From Caenorhabditis remanei (Eukaryota > Nematoda > Chromadorea > Rhabditida > Rhabditidae), in contig NC_071328.1 in assembly GCF_010183535.1 (NCBI RefSeq), positions 15,996,001 through 16,060,000 on the forward strand: 64,000 nucleotides of DNA, written 5' to 3'. The first letter of the stretch is position 1. Every line of letters starts with the position of its first letter. Of this stretch, positions 32,201 to 42,089 are shown one piece after another. The notes beneath the pieces were generated by a model that made no database searches, was not told the DNA's origin, and worked only from the letters and a program-made list of their open reading frames with translations. The translations under genes were made by a program, and so were the position numbers.

Positions 32201-32456
32201 ATCGATGAAAATGCGCGAAGAACCGAGTCTCCAGAGTACGATGAAAGCAATTCATCAAGCTCGACCGTATCCAATCTCCAACGGCCGTCTCTACGGATTT
32301 TGTGTTTATGCAATTGCGAAGTATGTAAATGAGTACTGTAAAGGAGAGGAGGACTCTTTCGATTGGGAAGAAGAGGCTATTTATAATGATCTGGTAGCTG
32401 GATATAATGGATGGCGAGAGGGTAGAGATGCTGTCGCAAATCGTGGACAACACTGA
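26265..32456 (+). CDS. WSN-domain receptor-like tyrosine phosphatase (probably inactive or atypical)
   Basis: Nine exons keep phase throughout: 26265-26280, 26363-26449, 26500-26559, 26798-29138, 29906-30217, 30263-30498, 31291-31438, 31924-32132, 32182-32456, for 1227 residues. Residues 1-20 form a signal peptide (MALNLSLMSMVTFVTIATCS). Residues about 58-125 are a nematode WSN domain (VSRITNAIYLQHGLITGSIP). Then comes a long helical region, a transmembrane helix at about 836-854 (YFWLLIGIAIVITVVGCFF) and a degenerate PTP domain from about 900. The CX5R loop is kept (C1125, R1131: VVCGNGVARSG), but the His before Cys is Val. WPD is WRD (1088-1090), and the Q-loop reads ISNGRLYGF, with Leu at the catalytic Gln position. 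Predicted: surface receptor with external WSN region and cytosolic pseudophosphatase. The reading frame through intron 26560-26797 is not coding; the joined exons give ...RNAGDDPLTK. Confidence 0.85.
26590..26755. repeat. Foldback of the GTAGTTGAC family in WSN-PTP intron 3
   Basis: The left arm GTTGACAACTTTTCAATTGTTCC...CTTTTGATATATGCGCC and right arm GCGCATATCTCAAAAGTGGG...GTGGTCAACTACAAATTTGGAG are inverted. It happens to leave an open frame that bridges exons 3 and 4, which would mislead an ORF-based gene model. Confidence 0.75.
29165..29830. repeat. Composite of GTAGTTGAC repeats and GCGCTAGAAT minisatellite
   Basis: GGCTCCATTTTTGTAGTTGGC...TGAGATATGCGCC is followed by GTGCCTGCGGCGCTAGAAT units, an AGAGACGCAGAGAGACG segment, inverted GTAGTTGAC copies and inverted GATTCTAGCGCCGCAGGCAC units. 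It fills the intron between the WSN exon and the transmembrane exon. Confidence 0.75.
30512..31225. repeat. Composite repeat, second copy
   Basis: It has the same architecture as 29165-29830: GTAGTTTGTAGTTTTTTGATAG, CTCCGCCCACTTT, GGCGCTAGAAT units, GAGAAACGCAGACAGG, then the same parts inverted, ending GTCAACTACAAAAATGTAGC. As a whole it is a palindrome, in the intron between exons 30263-30498 and 31291-31438. Confidence 0.75.
31455..31865. repeat. Composite repeat, third copy
   Basis: TAGTTGACAATTTTCTGGTAG...TTTCGAGATAGGCGCC at the left and ATATCTCAAAAGTGGGCGGA...GTTGTCAACTGCAAAAATG at the right flank degenerate GCGCCCCAG / CGCCGCAGG units. It fills the intron before the exon carrying the CX5R motif. 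Confidence 0.7.
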
Positions 32457-33179
32457 TGGCTATCGTGGATACTAGTTTATGGATATTTCTTGTAGAATGA
32501 ATGATATAAATTTGTAAAGTCATTAGTTTGGAGTTTGAAACCTTGCTACAGTGTAAACTTTCTCCGCGACAATTCGCAACTACGACGATTCGCAACTACC
32601 ACGTTTCGCAACCATTCAACTAGCAATAGTTTAACCTAGTTTTGTCTAAAAATGGAACAGATAACTTTTTCTTCTATTTAATTATTTTCAAATATGTTCT
32701 CAAGCACTTTGGTACACTCAACATTTTTAGATGACTCAAATATGCAAATGCCCAGTGGTTGCTTCTGGGGTGGGTGATGTGATCAGGGCAAAGTCCGGAC
32801 CTTGAGACATGGACAAAATAATGGATAAGTTATTCCCTTACAATTGGAGAGGGACGATTCTCGTCAAGTTTGATTAGAGATTATATAAATCTCCTTAGCA
32901 ACAAATAGTTTGATAGAACATGATGAATAGAGAAACAGAAAACAGAGACGCAGGTGACGAAAGCCATTTAGGTGTTACTTTCAAACGACATCCGTTTCGA
33001 TAGTAACAGTATAGAAAAATGAGAGAAACAGAGAAAAACGAGAGAGAGAGAGAGAGACGCAGATGGCTAGAGCAGTGAAGTGACCTATGCAAATGACAGT
33101 TGTTAGAATTCATTTTTCACCTATTCTTTTCAGCTTTTCCGCTTCTTTTTCTTATAATGTTCTAACAATTTTGTTGCAG
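32457..33179 (+). other. Intergenic stretch and upstream block of gene D
   Basis: A short tandem motif GATTCGCAACTA(C)CAC lies at about 32566-32615. The 33040-33110 block, (GA)n followed by GACGCAGATGGCTAGAG...GTGACCTATGCAAATGACA, is shared with gene B (18712-18800) and, in part, gene C (20750-20840). It may be the promoter part of the shared module. Confidence 0.5.
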
Positions 33180-34869
33180 GGTAGATTAACCAAGACTACC
33201 TACTGAATGGTTCGGTCGACAACTTTATAAATATATCCCTGATTTTTTGTGAATTGTGAGTTTTTTATTTATAAGATATGTTCAATATATCTTTTTTCAG
33301 ATTGTGTCTATATGGTGGTGCTGAAACTGGATGATATCGATAGGATAGGTTGAAAAGGTATGTCTCAATTTTCAGACTTGCAACGGGTCGGGTCGTGACG
33401 AGAATTTTTATGGGCCGGCTAAAAAAATTTGAATTTTTGACTATACTTCAGAATGCAATCAAACGCTGATTAAGAATTTTAAAATAGATATAATCCATTC
33501 CTTCAAAAATAAAAATAACTATAGCGTCCGGAGGAACCAAACCCTGACGTCTTGCCCAAGACCAGAGCTTAAATTTTGAGCTCAATTTTGTCCTTTCCCG
33601 GGATAGAGCAAAATTTCAAAATAGTTTTGAAAATCCCCCTTTACAACCACCGTAATTTCATTTCGACCCGGTATCCTTTCCTAGTAAACGCATGTTTAGC
33701 ATAGTTGTCCTGAATCCGGATTCCGGAAATTCCGGGGTTTTTTGACATTCCGGTTCCGGATTCCGGTTTTTGAATGGTTTTAATCCAAAAAAGTAGTTTT
33801 AGCCTTGGCCTTGCAAATTTATTGAATCACCAGCCTGGCTGCCGCGCTTTCGGCGCTTCATCCGGCTGGCCTCTCCTCATTCACCTAGCCACCCTTTCCC
33901 GTAAGTGTCAGCATGGCCGAGTGGTCCAATTTTAAGGCTCGATCAACGCCTTTCTTTCTCATTTCTCAAAATTTGCGGACATTGGGACAGATGGACAAAT
34001 CTCACACGCGTTTTATATATAAGAATGATTCCGAAATTCCGGAATTCCGGGTTTTTTCGTCATTCCGGATTCCGGATTCCGGAAATCGAAAAATCTCATT
34101 CCGTACAACTATGATATTTAGCATAAACACAAAGTTACCCATCCCAACTCAACAACTCTTTTTTTCAGAATTCCGACGATCGAGATCTTCAATATCAGAC
34201 AGCGAACATCCCTCGAATCGCTCCAGGACAGCGGTCATGGAACGCCAGGAATGGAGAAAAGAAGGAGGAGTATGTCAAAGCCGAGAACATCAATCTCGCC
34301 GTCGAGGAAATCCTGCCGTGCTCCCGGTGCAGTGATCGTTTTCACGACAGCTCAAGGTTCGTCTGTCACAACTGTGACAAAACTGCGAAGAGGACAGTCA
34401 GCCCAAAAATCCAAGAAGTTGAATGATTTGTTGAAGCAGCTTGTGGGAAAGGAGACGGATTCTCTGTTAAGAATTCAATGCCAATCGAGGACGAACCTGT
34501 TCGACAAGGAATTCGAAAAGTTGTTCACAAAAGTGCTGAAGTACATCTCGAGGGCGCTTCATTTGTTCCAAAGGATCGATGAAGTTGACGTCATCTCCTT
34601 GTTTTCTTCGGAGTGTGACCGGAATATGGATCGAAAACTCTGTCAAATCGATTATATCACGATGATTACGCTGAAATTTCTCAATGGAAATGAGTTGATT
34701 GGCTATTATCACCGAAATCATGAAAGTGGAGTAACAAAAGGAATCCTCCAGGAATTCAACAATTTTGAAGAGGAAAATAAAGACGGAAAGTTCGATAATG
34801 TTGCAATCTCAGCCCCCTCCACCACCTCCATTTATCCCAGCTCTCTGTATATAAATATATATAAATAAA
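33180..34869 (+). CDS. Gene D: shared 5' module plus CxxC-x12-CxxC finger protein
   Basis: The 5' exon 33180-33255 and exon 33301-33357 belong to the shared module. The main exon starts after TTTTTTTCAG at 34169. Its first frame encodes 85 residues with a finger-like motif (PCSRCSDRFHDSSRFVCHNC; Cys spacing 2-12-2) and stops at TGA 34424-34426. From about 34405 a second frame, one base on, is open to TAA 34866-34868 and also has good codon use (KSKKLNDLLKQLVGKETDSLL, FDKEFEKLFTKVLKYIS, FNNFEEENKDGKFDN). Removing one base of the A5 run near 34406 would unite them into about 230 residues. I therefore suspect a one-base slip or genomic frameshift. No start codon could be tied to the 5' exons. 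The intron contains a repeat with a tRNA-like piece. Function unknown; the finger suggests zinc binding. Confidence 0.5.
33700..34112. repeat. TTCCGGATTCCGG-flanked repeat with a tRNA-like segment
   Basis: Both ends carry runs of ATTCCGGATTCCGGAA. Between them is GTCAGCATGGCCGAGTGGTC at 33907-33926, which matches the 5' arm and A box of Leu/Ser-type tRNAs, followed within 20 bases by GGCTCGATCAACGCC, which resembles a T-arm. There is no room for an anticodon arm, so it is not a working tRNA. Confidence 0.45.
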
Positions 34870-34924
34870 TGTATATTTTTGAAGCTGTTCTCTAGTTTTT
34901 TGAAGAGAAAAATTTAAAATTCAG

Positions 34925-35285
34925 ACACGCGATGCGAACGCAACGCGGCGCTGTTTTGAATTTACTGCGCCAGTCGCGTTGCGCGTGCGTCGCGTTTTTC
35001 ATTGAAAGATACGACAAGCACACGCTTGACTTGAGCTTGGCACCCAGCCAAGTTCTTTTTAGCACCGTGCCAACCGCTGAGCGACGGAGCACGTTTAAGC
35101 GAACAATTCAAAATTTTGCAAAACAGTGCGAGGAGTAAGGTAGTGGAAACGCGCTCCGCTGCACAATGGTTGGCACGGTGTCAAGAAAGATTTGGCTGAG
35201 CGCCAAATTCAAATTTTACGCTTTTTTGTCGTATATTTCAATAAAAACCGCGACGCGCACGCAACGCGACTCGGAAAAAATTCAA
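34925..35285. repeat. GCGTTGCGCGTGCGTCGCG foldback
   Basis: Clusters of CGCAACGCGGC and CGCGACGCGCACGCAACGCG lie near both ends, and GCACCGTGCCAACCGCTGAGC at 35063 pairs with GGTTGGCACGGTG at 35167. It is GC-rich against an AT-rich background, and non-coding. Confidence 0.55.
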
Positions 35286-35867
35286 ATATTTTTCGTTGCG
35301 GACGTCAGGTGTAGAAAAGCGGTAATTAGAAGAATTTTTCAGGATCAGGATGTGCTATAGGAGAAAAATTATGTTTTTGAGAGGAAAAACTAGAAAAAAA
35401 TTCAAAAATTTGGTAAAAAAGAGAAAAAAAATCGAAAGTTTTAATTCGTTTTAAGATTTTTCTGTTTTTTCAACATTTCAATTGTATTTTTACTCATTTT
35501 TTGGAATTAAAATCGCTTTTAGACTTAAATCAAAAATTTCAGATTTATTTTCGCCATGAAAGTTTGAAAATTCACTCATTTTTCGCATTTTCAAGACATT
35601 TTCGGTATTTTTATATGATTTATTCGATTTTCTCCTATTTTTTATCAATATTTTCACATTTTTCACACCTAAAACCCCTTTTTCCCCCCAACAATCAATA
35701 AAACAGATTTTTCCCCCGAAAAACTTTTCAACCACTCAAATTCAAACTTCCCTCCCTTTGCAGCGACTACGGTAGACAATTTCGGTGTGAACACCGTGAC
35801 GCACAAATGCACACTTTCCCACGGTCGGGTCGTGGGAAAATCGTGATTTTCCCACGGTGTTTTGACA

Positions 35868-35874
35868 TATATAA
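35868..35874 (+). promoter_or_regulatory. TATA box of gene E
   Basis: TATATAA lies about 10 bases before the likely first exon (AGGAGAAAATGGGG...) and downstream of direct repeats of TTCCCACGG/CACGGTG at 35810-35860. First exon 35878-35916 ends at a GTAAGT donor. Confidence 0.5.
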
Positions 35875-35880
35875 GAGGAG

Positions 35881-38800
35881 AAAATGGGGAAAACAAAACA
35901 GTTTTCAAGAGACAACGTAAGTTTTTTTGTCTTTTTTTATTAAAAATTGGGTTATTAGTGTTTTAATTGTGAAAAATGGCGATAAATAATTTTTTTTCGA
36001 AATAATATTTAAAATTATTTTTTAAAATTTGTTTTTGATCTACCCAATGTGCTTTTGCCAGTTTTTTGTATGAATTTTGCCGGGAAATATCGTAAAATTT
36101 GTTTCGAAAATCTGGTTTTTTGGGATTTTTCGATTTTTTTTTTAAAATTTCGGAAATTTTTTGTGTTTTCAACAATTTCTAGTGGAGAATGAACATTCAG
36201 AGTGACTGGAAACTTTGGAAATGGTGGAAATTTCTATTTTTCTGAGATTTTTAGCCGAAAAATTGAAAAATCGCGATTTTAATTGGAATTTTTCGAAATT
36301 TAAAGTTTTTAAAAGATTTTTGACAGTATTTTTCGAATTTCCACGGATTTTCCTTAAAAAATTGGCTAAATTATCAAGTTTCTGGCTGTTTTCGTCATTT
36401 TTCAGAGAAAAATTAGTTTTTTTTTCGCAAAAATCCGCTTTTACCAATCTTACAGCAATTTTCCAGCCAGAATCAGTTCTCAAGTGAGCCTAGACCCGAT
36501 TAGAGCAATTTCTAGACATTTTAGAATGTAAAATTGACAAAAATCGCACCAAAACTCTCTAGAATAGTTAAAAATCTCAATATTTTTCGAAAAAAATCGT
36601 AATTTTGGTAAAAATGATTAAAAACGACTGTTCCAGGCGGTTTTTGAGGCGTTTTTAGTGAAAAATGGTGGAAATTTGATACCCGAAACACCCGAGATCA
36701 TCGGAACAATCAAATTAACAATTTTTTGTTTTTGGTTCAGAAAATCGAAATTTTGGAAATTTTGGTCTGAAAATAGGTCGAAAACCTTCTGAAAATCACA
36801 AGAATGGCTAAAAATCTTTACAAAATTGATGTTTTAAGAGATTTCCGATGATTTTCAGCCGGTTTTCAGTCAAAAAACTTAGCGATATCAGATTTTTTGA
36901 GAAAAAGAGGAATTTTTGATAATTTTGCTGGAAAATCGCTCTAAACCCGTGAAAATATGAATTTACGACACATTTTCCGTTCTTTTCGCCAAAATTCATG
37001 TCAGTAATCACTTTCAGTCATTTTTAGCTAGAAAATCTCAAAAATGATGCAAAATTTGCAAATTTTGATGAATTTACCTGGAAAATCGTCAAAAAATCAT
37101 TTTAAAAAAACTTTTTTTTGCATTATTTTTTATCATTTTTGGCTAAAAAATCTTCTAAAAATGAGTTTTTTCAGCTAAATTGATGCAAAATAACCGTTTT
37201 TTCATCATTTTTCTCCGTAAATTCCCCGAAAAATCGCAAATCCTAGACCCACCTCCCCCAAAAATTCCATCCCAATATTTTAGAGCCGATTTTCAGTAAA
37301 AATCACATTTTTCGAGAAAGTTAGCAATATTAGATGATTTTAGCCGGAAAATTTGCTCCAAAATCTACCTAAAAAATCACATTTTTCGAAAAAGTTAGCT
37401 GTAAAATTCCCAAAAAAAAGCGTTTTCAACTGAAATGGTGCTTAAAAAACGATTTGTCATAATCGTGAGCCGCAAAATCACTCCGAAATCGTCAAAATCT
37501 CAAATTTTTGGCCAGAAATCATATTTTCTTCACATTTTTAGCCGAAAAATTGTTCAAAACCCCAAAAATCGCAAATCCTAGACCCACCTCCGCAAAAATT
37601 CCATCCCAAAGTTTGATCTTTTTTGAACCGATTTCCAGTCAAAAATCATGATTATATCACATTATTTATCATTTTTAGCTGGAAAATCCTAAAAAATGAT
37701 GCAAAATAAGCGGTTTTCCAACATTAGTAACCGGAAAATCCCCAAAAATCGCAATTTCTCACCAATTTTTGGTTGATTTCGCTTTTTCGAGCGAAATTTC
37801 AGTAAAAACGTCATACTAATATAACATGTTTTTAGAAAACTAGCAATTTCCGTGGATTTTCTCCGGAAAATCGCAAAAAAAAACCCCCAAAAATCTCAAA
37901 TCCTAGACCCACCACCTCCCATCATTCCATTTGATCTACCCGCCATTTCTCCCCCCTTGTTTCTTTGTTATTTTCTTCGTTTCAGCGATCAATCTGTTCT
38001 CTAACACCAACTAAACAATGTATCAATCCTCTTCTTCTCTCCCCAAATCATTCTATTTGGATCGTCTTGGCAACATGTCGACGTCTTCTTCTTCCACGTC
38101 ATCTGGAGGAATGGGCGGAGCTTCGATCGATGGATCCATTGGATGTCGCAAACAGATTCTCACTCTCAAACCGAAACAATCTGCCAATGGATATGTTCAG
38201 CATTTGGAGTTCAAGGAGAAGGTTTGTGGCGGGGGAAATTACAGAAAAATTGACTTGAAAATCAGTTTTTCGCACAAAAATTGTGTCAAAATGCCAAAAA
38301 ATTCGGTTTTTTTAAGCTTAAATCAGTCGAAAACCGGATTTTTTGCATCGAAATAGGCTGAAATTGGTCTAAAACTTGCAATTTTACCGAAAAATTAGCT
38401 ATTTTCGCTCAAAAATTGATCCAAAATGCCAGAAATCCAAGTTTTTACACCAAAAATTGACCAAAACCTAGCGGTTTTTGATAGATATCGACAAAAAAAC
38501 CAATTTTCTGGCTGAAATCATTCAAAAACCCGGTTTTTTCGCGCTAAAATTAGTCTGAAACTTGCAATTTCACCGAAAACTTGGTTTTTTTTGCATAAAA
38601 ATTTAGTGAATTTGGAGTTTTTGGCGCTAAATCTGACCTAAAACATTAAATTTTAGCTTAAAATTCGGTTTTTTTTGGCACAAAATTAGCTGAGATCGAT
38701 CTAAAATGCCAAAAATTCATGTTTTACGGCAAACATTGACCAAAAACCCCTATTTTTCGGAGAAAATCGACAAGACAACCAGCTTTTGAGCTAAAGTGGG

Positions 38801-41777
38801 TCAGAACACGGTTTTTCCGGTTAAAATTGCTTGAAAATCAGTTTTTCGCGCTAAAATCGATCTGAAACTTGCAATTTTACCTGATTTTTGGTATGAAAAA
38901 GCTATAAAACCTAAATTTATCACCGGAAATTTGTGATTTTCGATCTTTTTCATGTGAAAATCGAGAAAATTTGACAAAAATAATGAATTTATAGACAATT
39001 TTTCGATATTTCCAAGATTTTGACCGATTTCGGCCGATGATTTTGTGTCTGGCGCACCTCAGGCGCGTTTTCTAGTTAGGGGTTCCTTTGACGCATTTTC
39101 TCCGAAAAATTGGTCTAAAACTTGCAATTTCAGCGGAATATTGGTGTTTTGCATCAGAATTGACTAAAATTGATCCAAAAATCCTAGTTTTCACAACAAA
39201 AATAGCCTACAACTGGCTCGAAATGCGCCAAAGACACCCCAGATAACTAGAAAACGCGCCCTAGGTGCGCCAGACACAGAATTTTCGACTGAAATCGGTG
39301 AATGTTCATAAATCCTTGATTTTTGTCAAATTTTCTATATTTTCTTCTAAAAAAAAAAGCTCGCAAATCTGAAATTTATAGCTTTTCCTTACTGAAAATC
39401 GATTTTTTTCGCTCAAAATTTCACTTTTTCCTCATTTTAACCTATTTTTTCCAGGAACCGTCTCCACTCATGACTCCACAAGTCGCCGCCGCCGCTCCAG
39501 TGACAATGTTGGCATTGAAGAAGAAGGAGAAGTCGGATAAGAACGTGGTGACAATGCTCGCCTACCGTAAGCCGGCCTCTTCAGCCGGATCGACGTCTTC
39601 TGCTTCGTCTGCATTCGAACATCATCTGAGTGTCGCCCATCAGAATCATTTGATCAATATGCATCATTTGATGAACAATGGAAATGGAGGAGGACACGGA
39701 CTCCATCGTCCGTCATCTCCAAACTCTTCTGGATACGACTCGGATTCGTTGGTTGAGCAGGAGAATTGTGATGTTTTCACGGTAAGAAAACGTGATTTTT
39801 AGGCGTTTTTAGGTCGAAAATCAAAGATTTTCCAAAAAAATTGAAGATTTTCACTCAAAAACTGCTAGTTAGACGCCTATTTTCATTAAATATGATAGAT
39901 TTTCACCCAAAAACAGGAATATTCGCTGAGAATCTGCAATTTTAGCGGTAAATTGCAAAATTATACATTTTAGGCCTAAAATCCCGATTTTCTTCTGAAA
40001 ATCATCAATTTTATAATGAAATTTCAGTTTTCTACCTGAAAAATCAGTTTTCCCCCTCCCAAAAACACCATTTTCCACCTCAAAACCCTATTTTTAGGCC
40101 AGAAAACCTTTCGAAATGATGCAAACAGACTTGCTCGTCTAATCTGGCGCATTGTACGCAAACACGGTACACCATGACGCAATAATGCACAGCCACGTGG
40201 AATTTTTGTTTTGCTTAAATTTCGTGGTTTTGGTTCGATTTTTGTAGATTTTCAGCAGTTTTCTGGTGAAAAAGTGGTGTTTTGTTTGGAAAATCCACAA
40301 TTTTTGCAGAAAATTTGATATTTTTAGGCTTAAATAAGAAAATTTTGTTCGGAAATCGGGTTTTGCAGAAAAATGACTTTAAAAAAAGAGAATTTTGTTG
40401 CGTTTTAGCTGAAATTTCAAGATTTTCACCGTTTGAACCTTATAGTTTCCCGGAAATTCGATGATTTTCTCCGAAATTTTCAAAAATCAGTATTTTTTCA
40501 TTTTCGGCTTCAAAATCTTGGATTTTATCCCATTTCCCTTTCCTTTTTGTTTTGCTTAAATTTCGCGGTTTTGGTTCGATTTTTAGCCGGTTTTTTGTGT
40601 AAAAGTGGTGTTTTGTTTGGAAAATTTACAATTTTTGCCGAAAATTCGATATTTTTGGCCTAAAAATGTAATTTTTGTGAGAGTTTTTGCGAAAAATTCG
40701 AGATTTCCACCGTTTGAAGCCTATAGTTTCCCGGAAACTCGATCATTTTGACAATTTTTTCTTTAAAAAATCAGTATTTTTTCATTTTCGGCTTAAAGGA
40801 GGACTGAAGTCATATTTTTTTATTTCAGATTATGATACTTCAGAAAATTCTGAGCAACTTTCATCATTGGAGCATATGCTAAAAATTGCTCTAAACGCCC
40901 TAAATTCACGTTTTCCCGGCTGAAATTGAGCTTTCGTGGAAGAGTTTTCCGACGCGAGTTTCTTCGTCCGTGTAGTCCTCTCGGACAAGTTTTCTTTCTC
41001 AATTACTCGTTTTTTTTTTGCTTTTTCAAAGGGGTTTCGTTGTTTTTTCTCAAATTTCTTTGTTTTTTTCAACAAAATATCACTTAAAAATGCATTATTG
41101 ACAATATTTATACGTATTTTACACGATTATTTAACTTTTCTTACAGAAATCGTCTAATTTACTCCGTATTTTTCCTAGTCTTTGTTTGTTTTTTTCTTTT
41201 GTTGCATTATATTGTCAATAATGCATTTTTAAGTGATATTTTGTTGAAAAAAACGAAGAAATTTGAGAAAAAACAACGAAACCTCTTTGAAAAAGCAAAA
41301 AAACGAGTAATTGAGAAAGAAAACTTGTCCGAGAGGACTACACGGACGAAGAAACTCGCGTCGGAAAACTCTTCCACGAAAGCTCAATTTCAGCCGGGAA
41401 AACGTGAATTTAGGGCGTTTAGAGCAATTTTTAGCATATGCTCCAATGATGAAAGTTGCTCAGAATTTTCTGAAGTATCATAATCTGAAATAAAAAAATA
41501 TGACTTCAGTCCTCCTTTAAAAACCTAGGATTTTATCCCATTTCCCCTTCCAAATCTTTAATTTTTCTCTTCTTCGCAGAGCCTTCTCAACTCGGCCTCC
41601 TACGCCTACAACAACGGTTTGATGATGATGGCGCCGGAGCACATTCATCACGATATGCTCCACTCGCATCCAGTTTGGTCGCCACAAGTCGCTGGAAATG
41701 GGGCACCGAACGGCACCAATAATGTCTCTTCTCCATATTTTCATCGTGAGAATGAGAACAAATTTCTCGTTCAATAA
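35881..41777 (+). CDS. Gene E: Ser/His/Asn-rich conserved-looking protein, 242 residues
   Basis: I do not recognise it. A non-coding or leader exon ends at 35916. After a 2-kb intron, exon 37986-38221 has the ATG at 38018 (MYQSSSSLPKSFYLDRLGNM). Exon 39455-39781 and exon 41580-41777 follow with phase 0 at both junctions, ending at TAA. The protein has no signal peptide or TM segment. It has low-complexity Ser/Thr (STSSSSTSSGG), Ala and His/Met/Asn (HHLMNNGNGGGHGLH) stretches, a basic patch (LALKKKEKSDKNVV), and SPNSSGYDSDSLVEQE, which looks like a phosphorylation or degradation motif. Codons are strongly biased to C/G endings in Ser, Ala and Pro, so it is probably a well-expressed, constrained gene; a regulatory or scaffold role is only a guess. 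An out-of-frame ATG at 35883 starts an overlapping frame. Poly(A) signal AATAAA at 42071. Confidence 0.8.
40793..41520. mobile_element. TTAA-flanked MITE, copy 2 (in gene E intron)
   Basis: The ends are TTAAAGGAGGACTGAAGTCA and TGACTTCAGTCCTCCTTTAA. The arms, over 300 bases each, include GATACTTCAGAAAATTCTGA and its complement. It is longer than copies 1 and 3 (728 bases against 458 and 524) because of a central AT-rich loop. No transposase frame. Confidence 0.85.
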
Positions 41778-42070
41778 GGGAATTTTCACCCTCAAAATTA
41801 ATCATTAATTAATGATAGTCAAGTCATCATCTCTGTTCTGTATAATAATGATAAGCCCCGCCCCTTCTCCCAGTTTCTCTAGACTCCGCCCCCCTTTTAC
41901 CATCTAACTAGTGTTTTTTATTCTAATAACTCTTACCTTTGTGTGTGTACTTCATGTACCCCTCCATCCCCTTTAATACCTTTTCTCACTCTATTACCCC
42001 CCTAGACTCCGCCTCTAATAGTACCTGACCCCCCTATCCCCTCACCACCTTAATCATACTTGCTCGCAAA

Positions 42071-42076
42071 AATAAA
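42071..42076 (+). promoter_or_regulatory. Poly(A) signal of gene E
   Basis: AATAAA lies 294 bases after the stop codon, followed by a T-rich stretch. It is the first canonical signal downstream. Confidence 0.5.
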
Positions 42077-42089
42077 TGTTTTAAAATAC

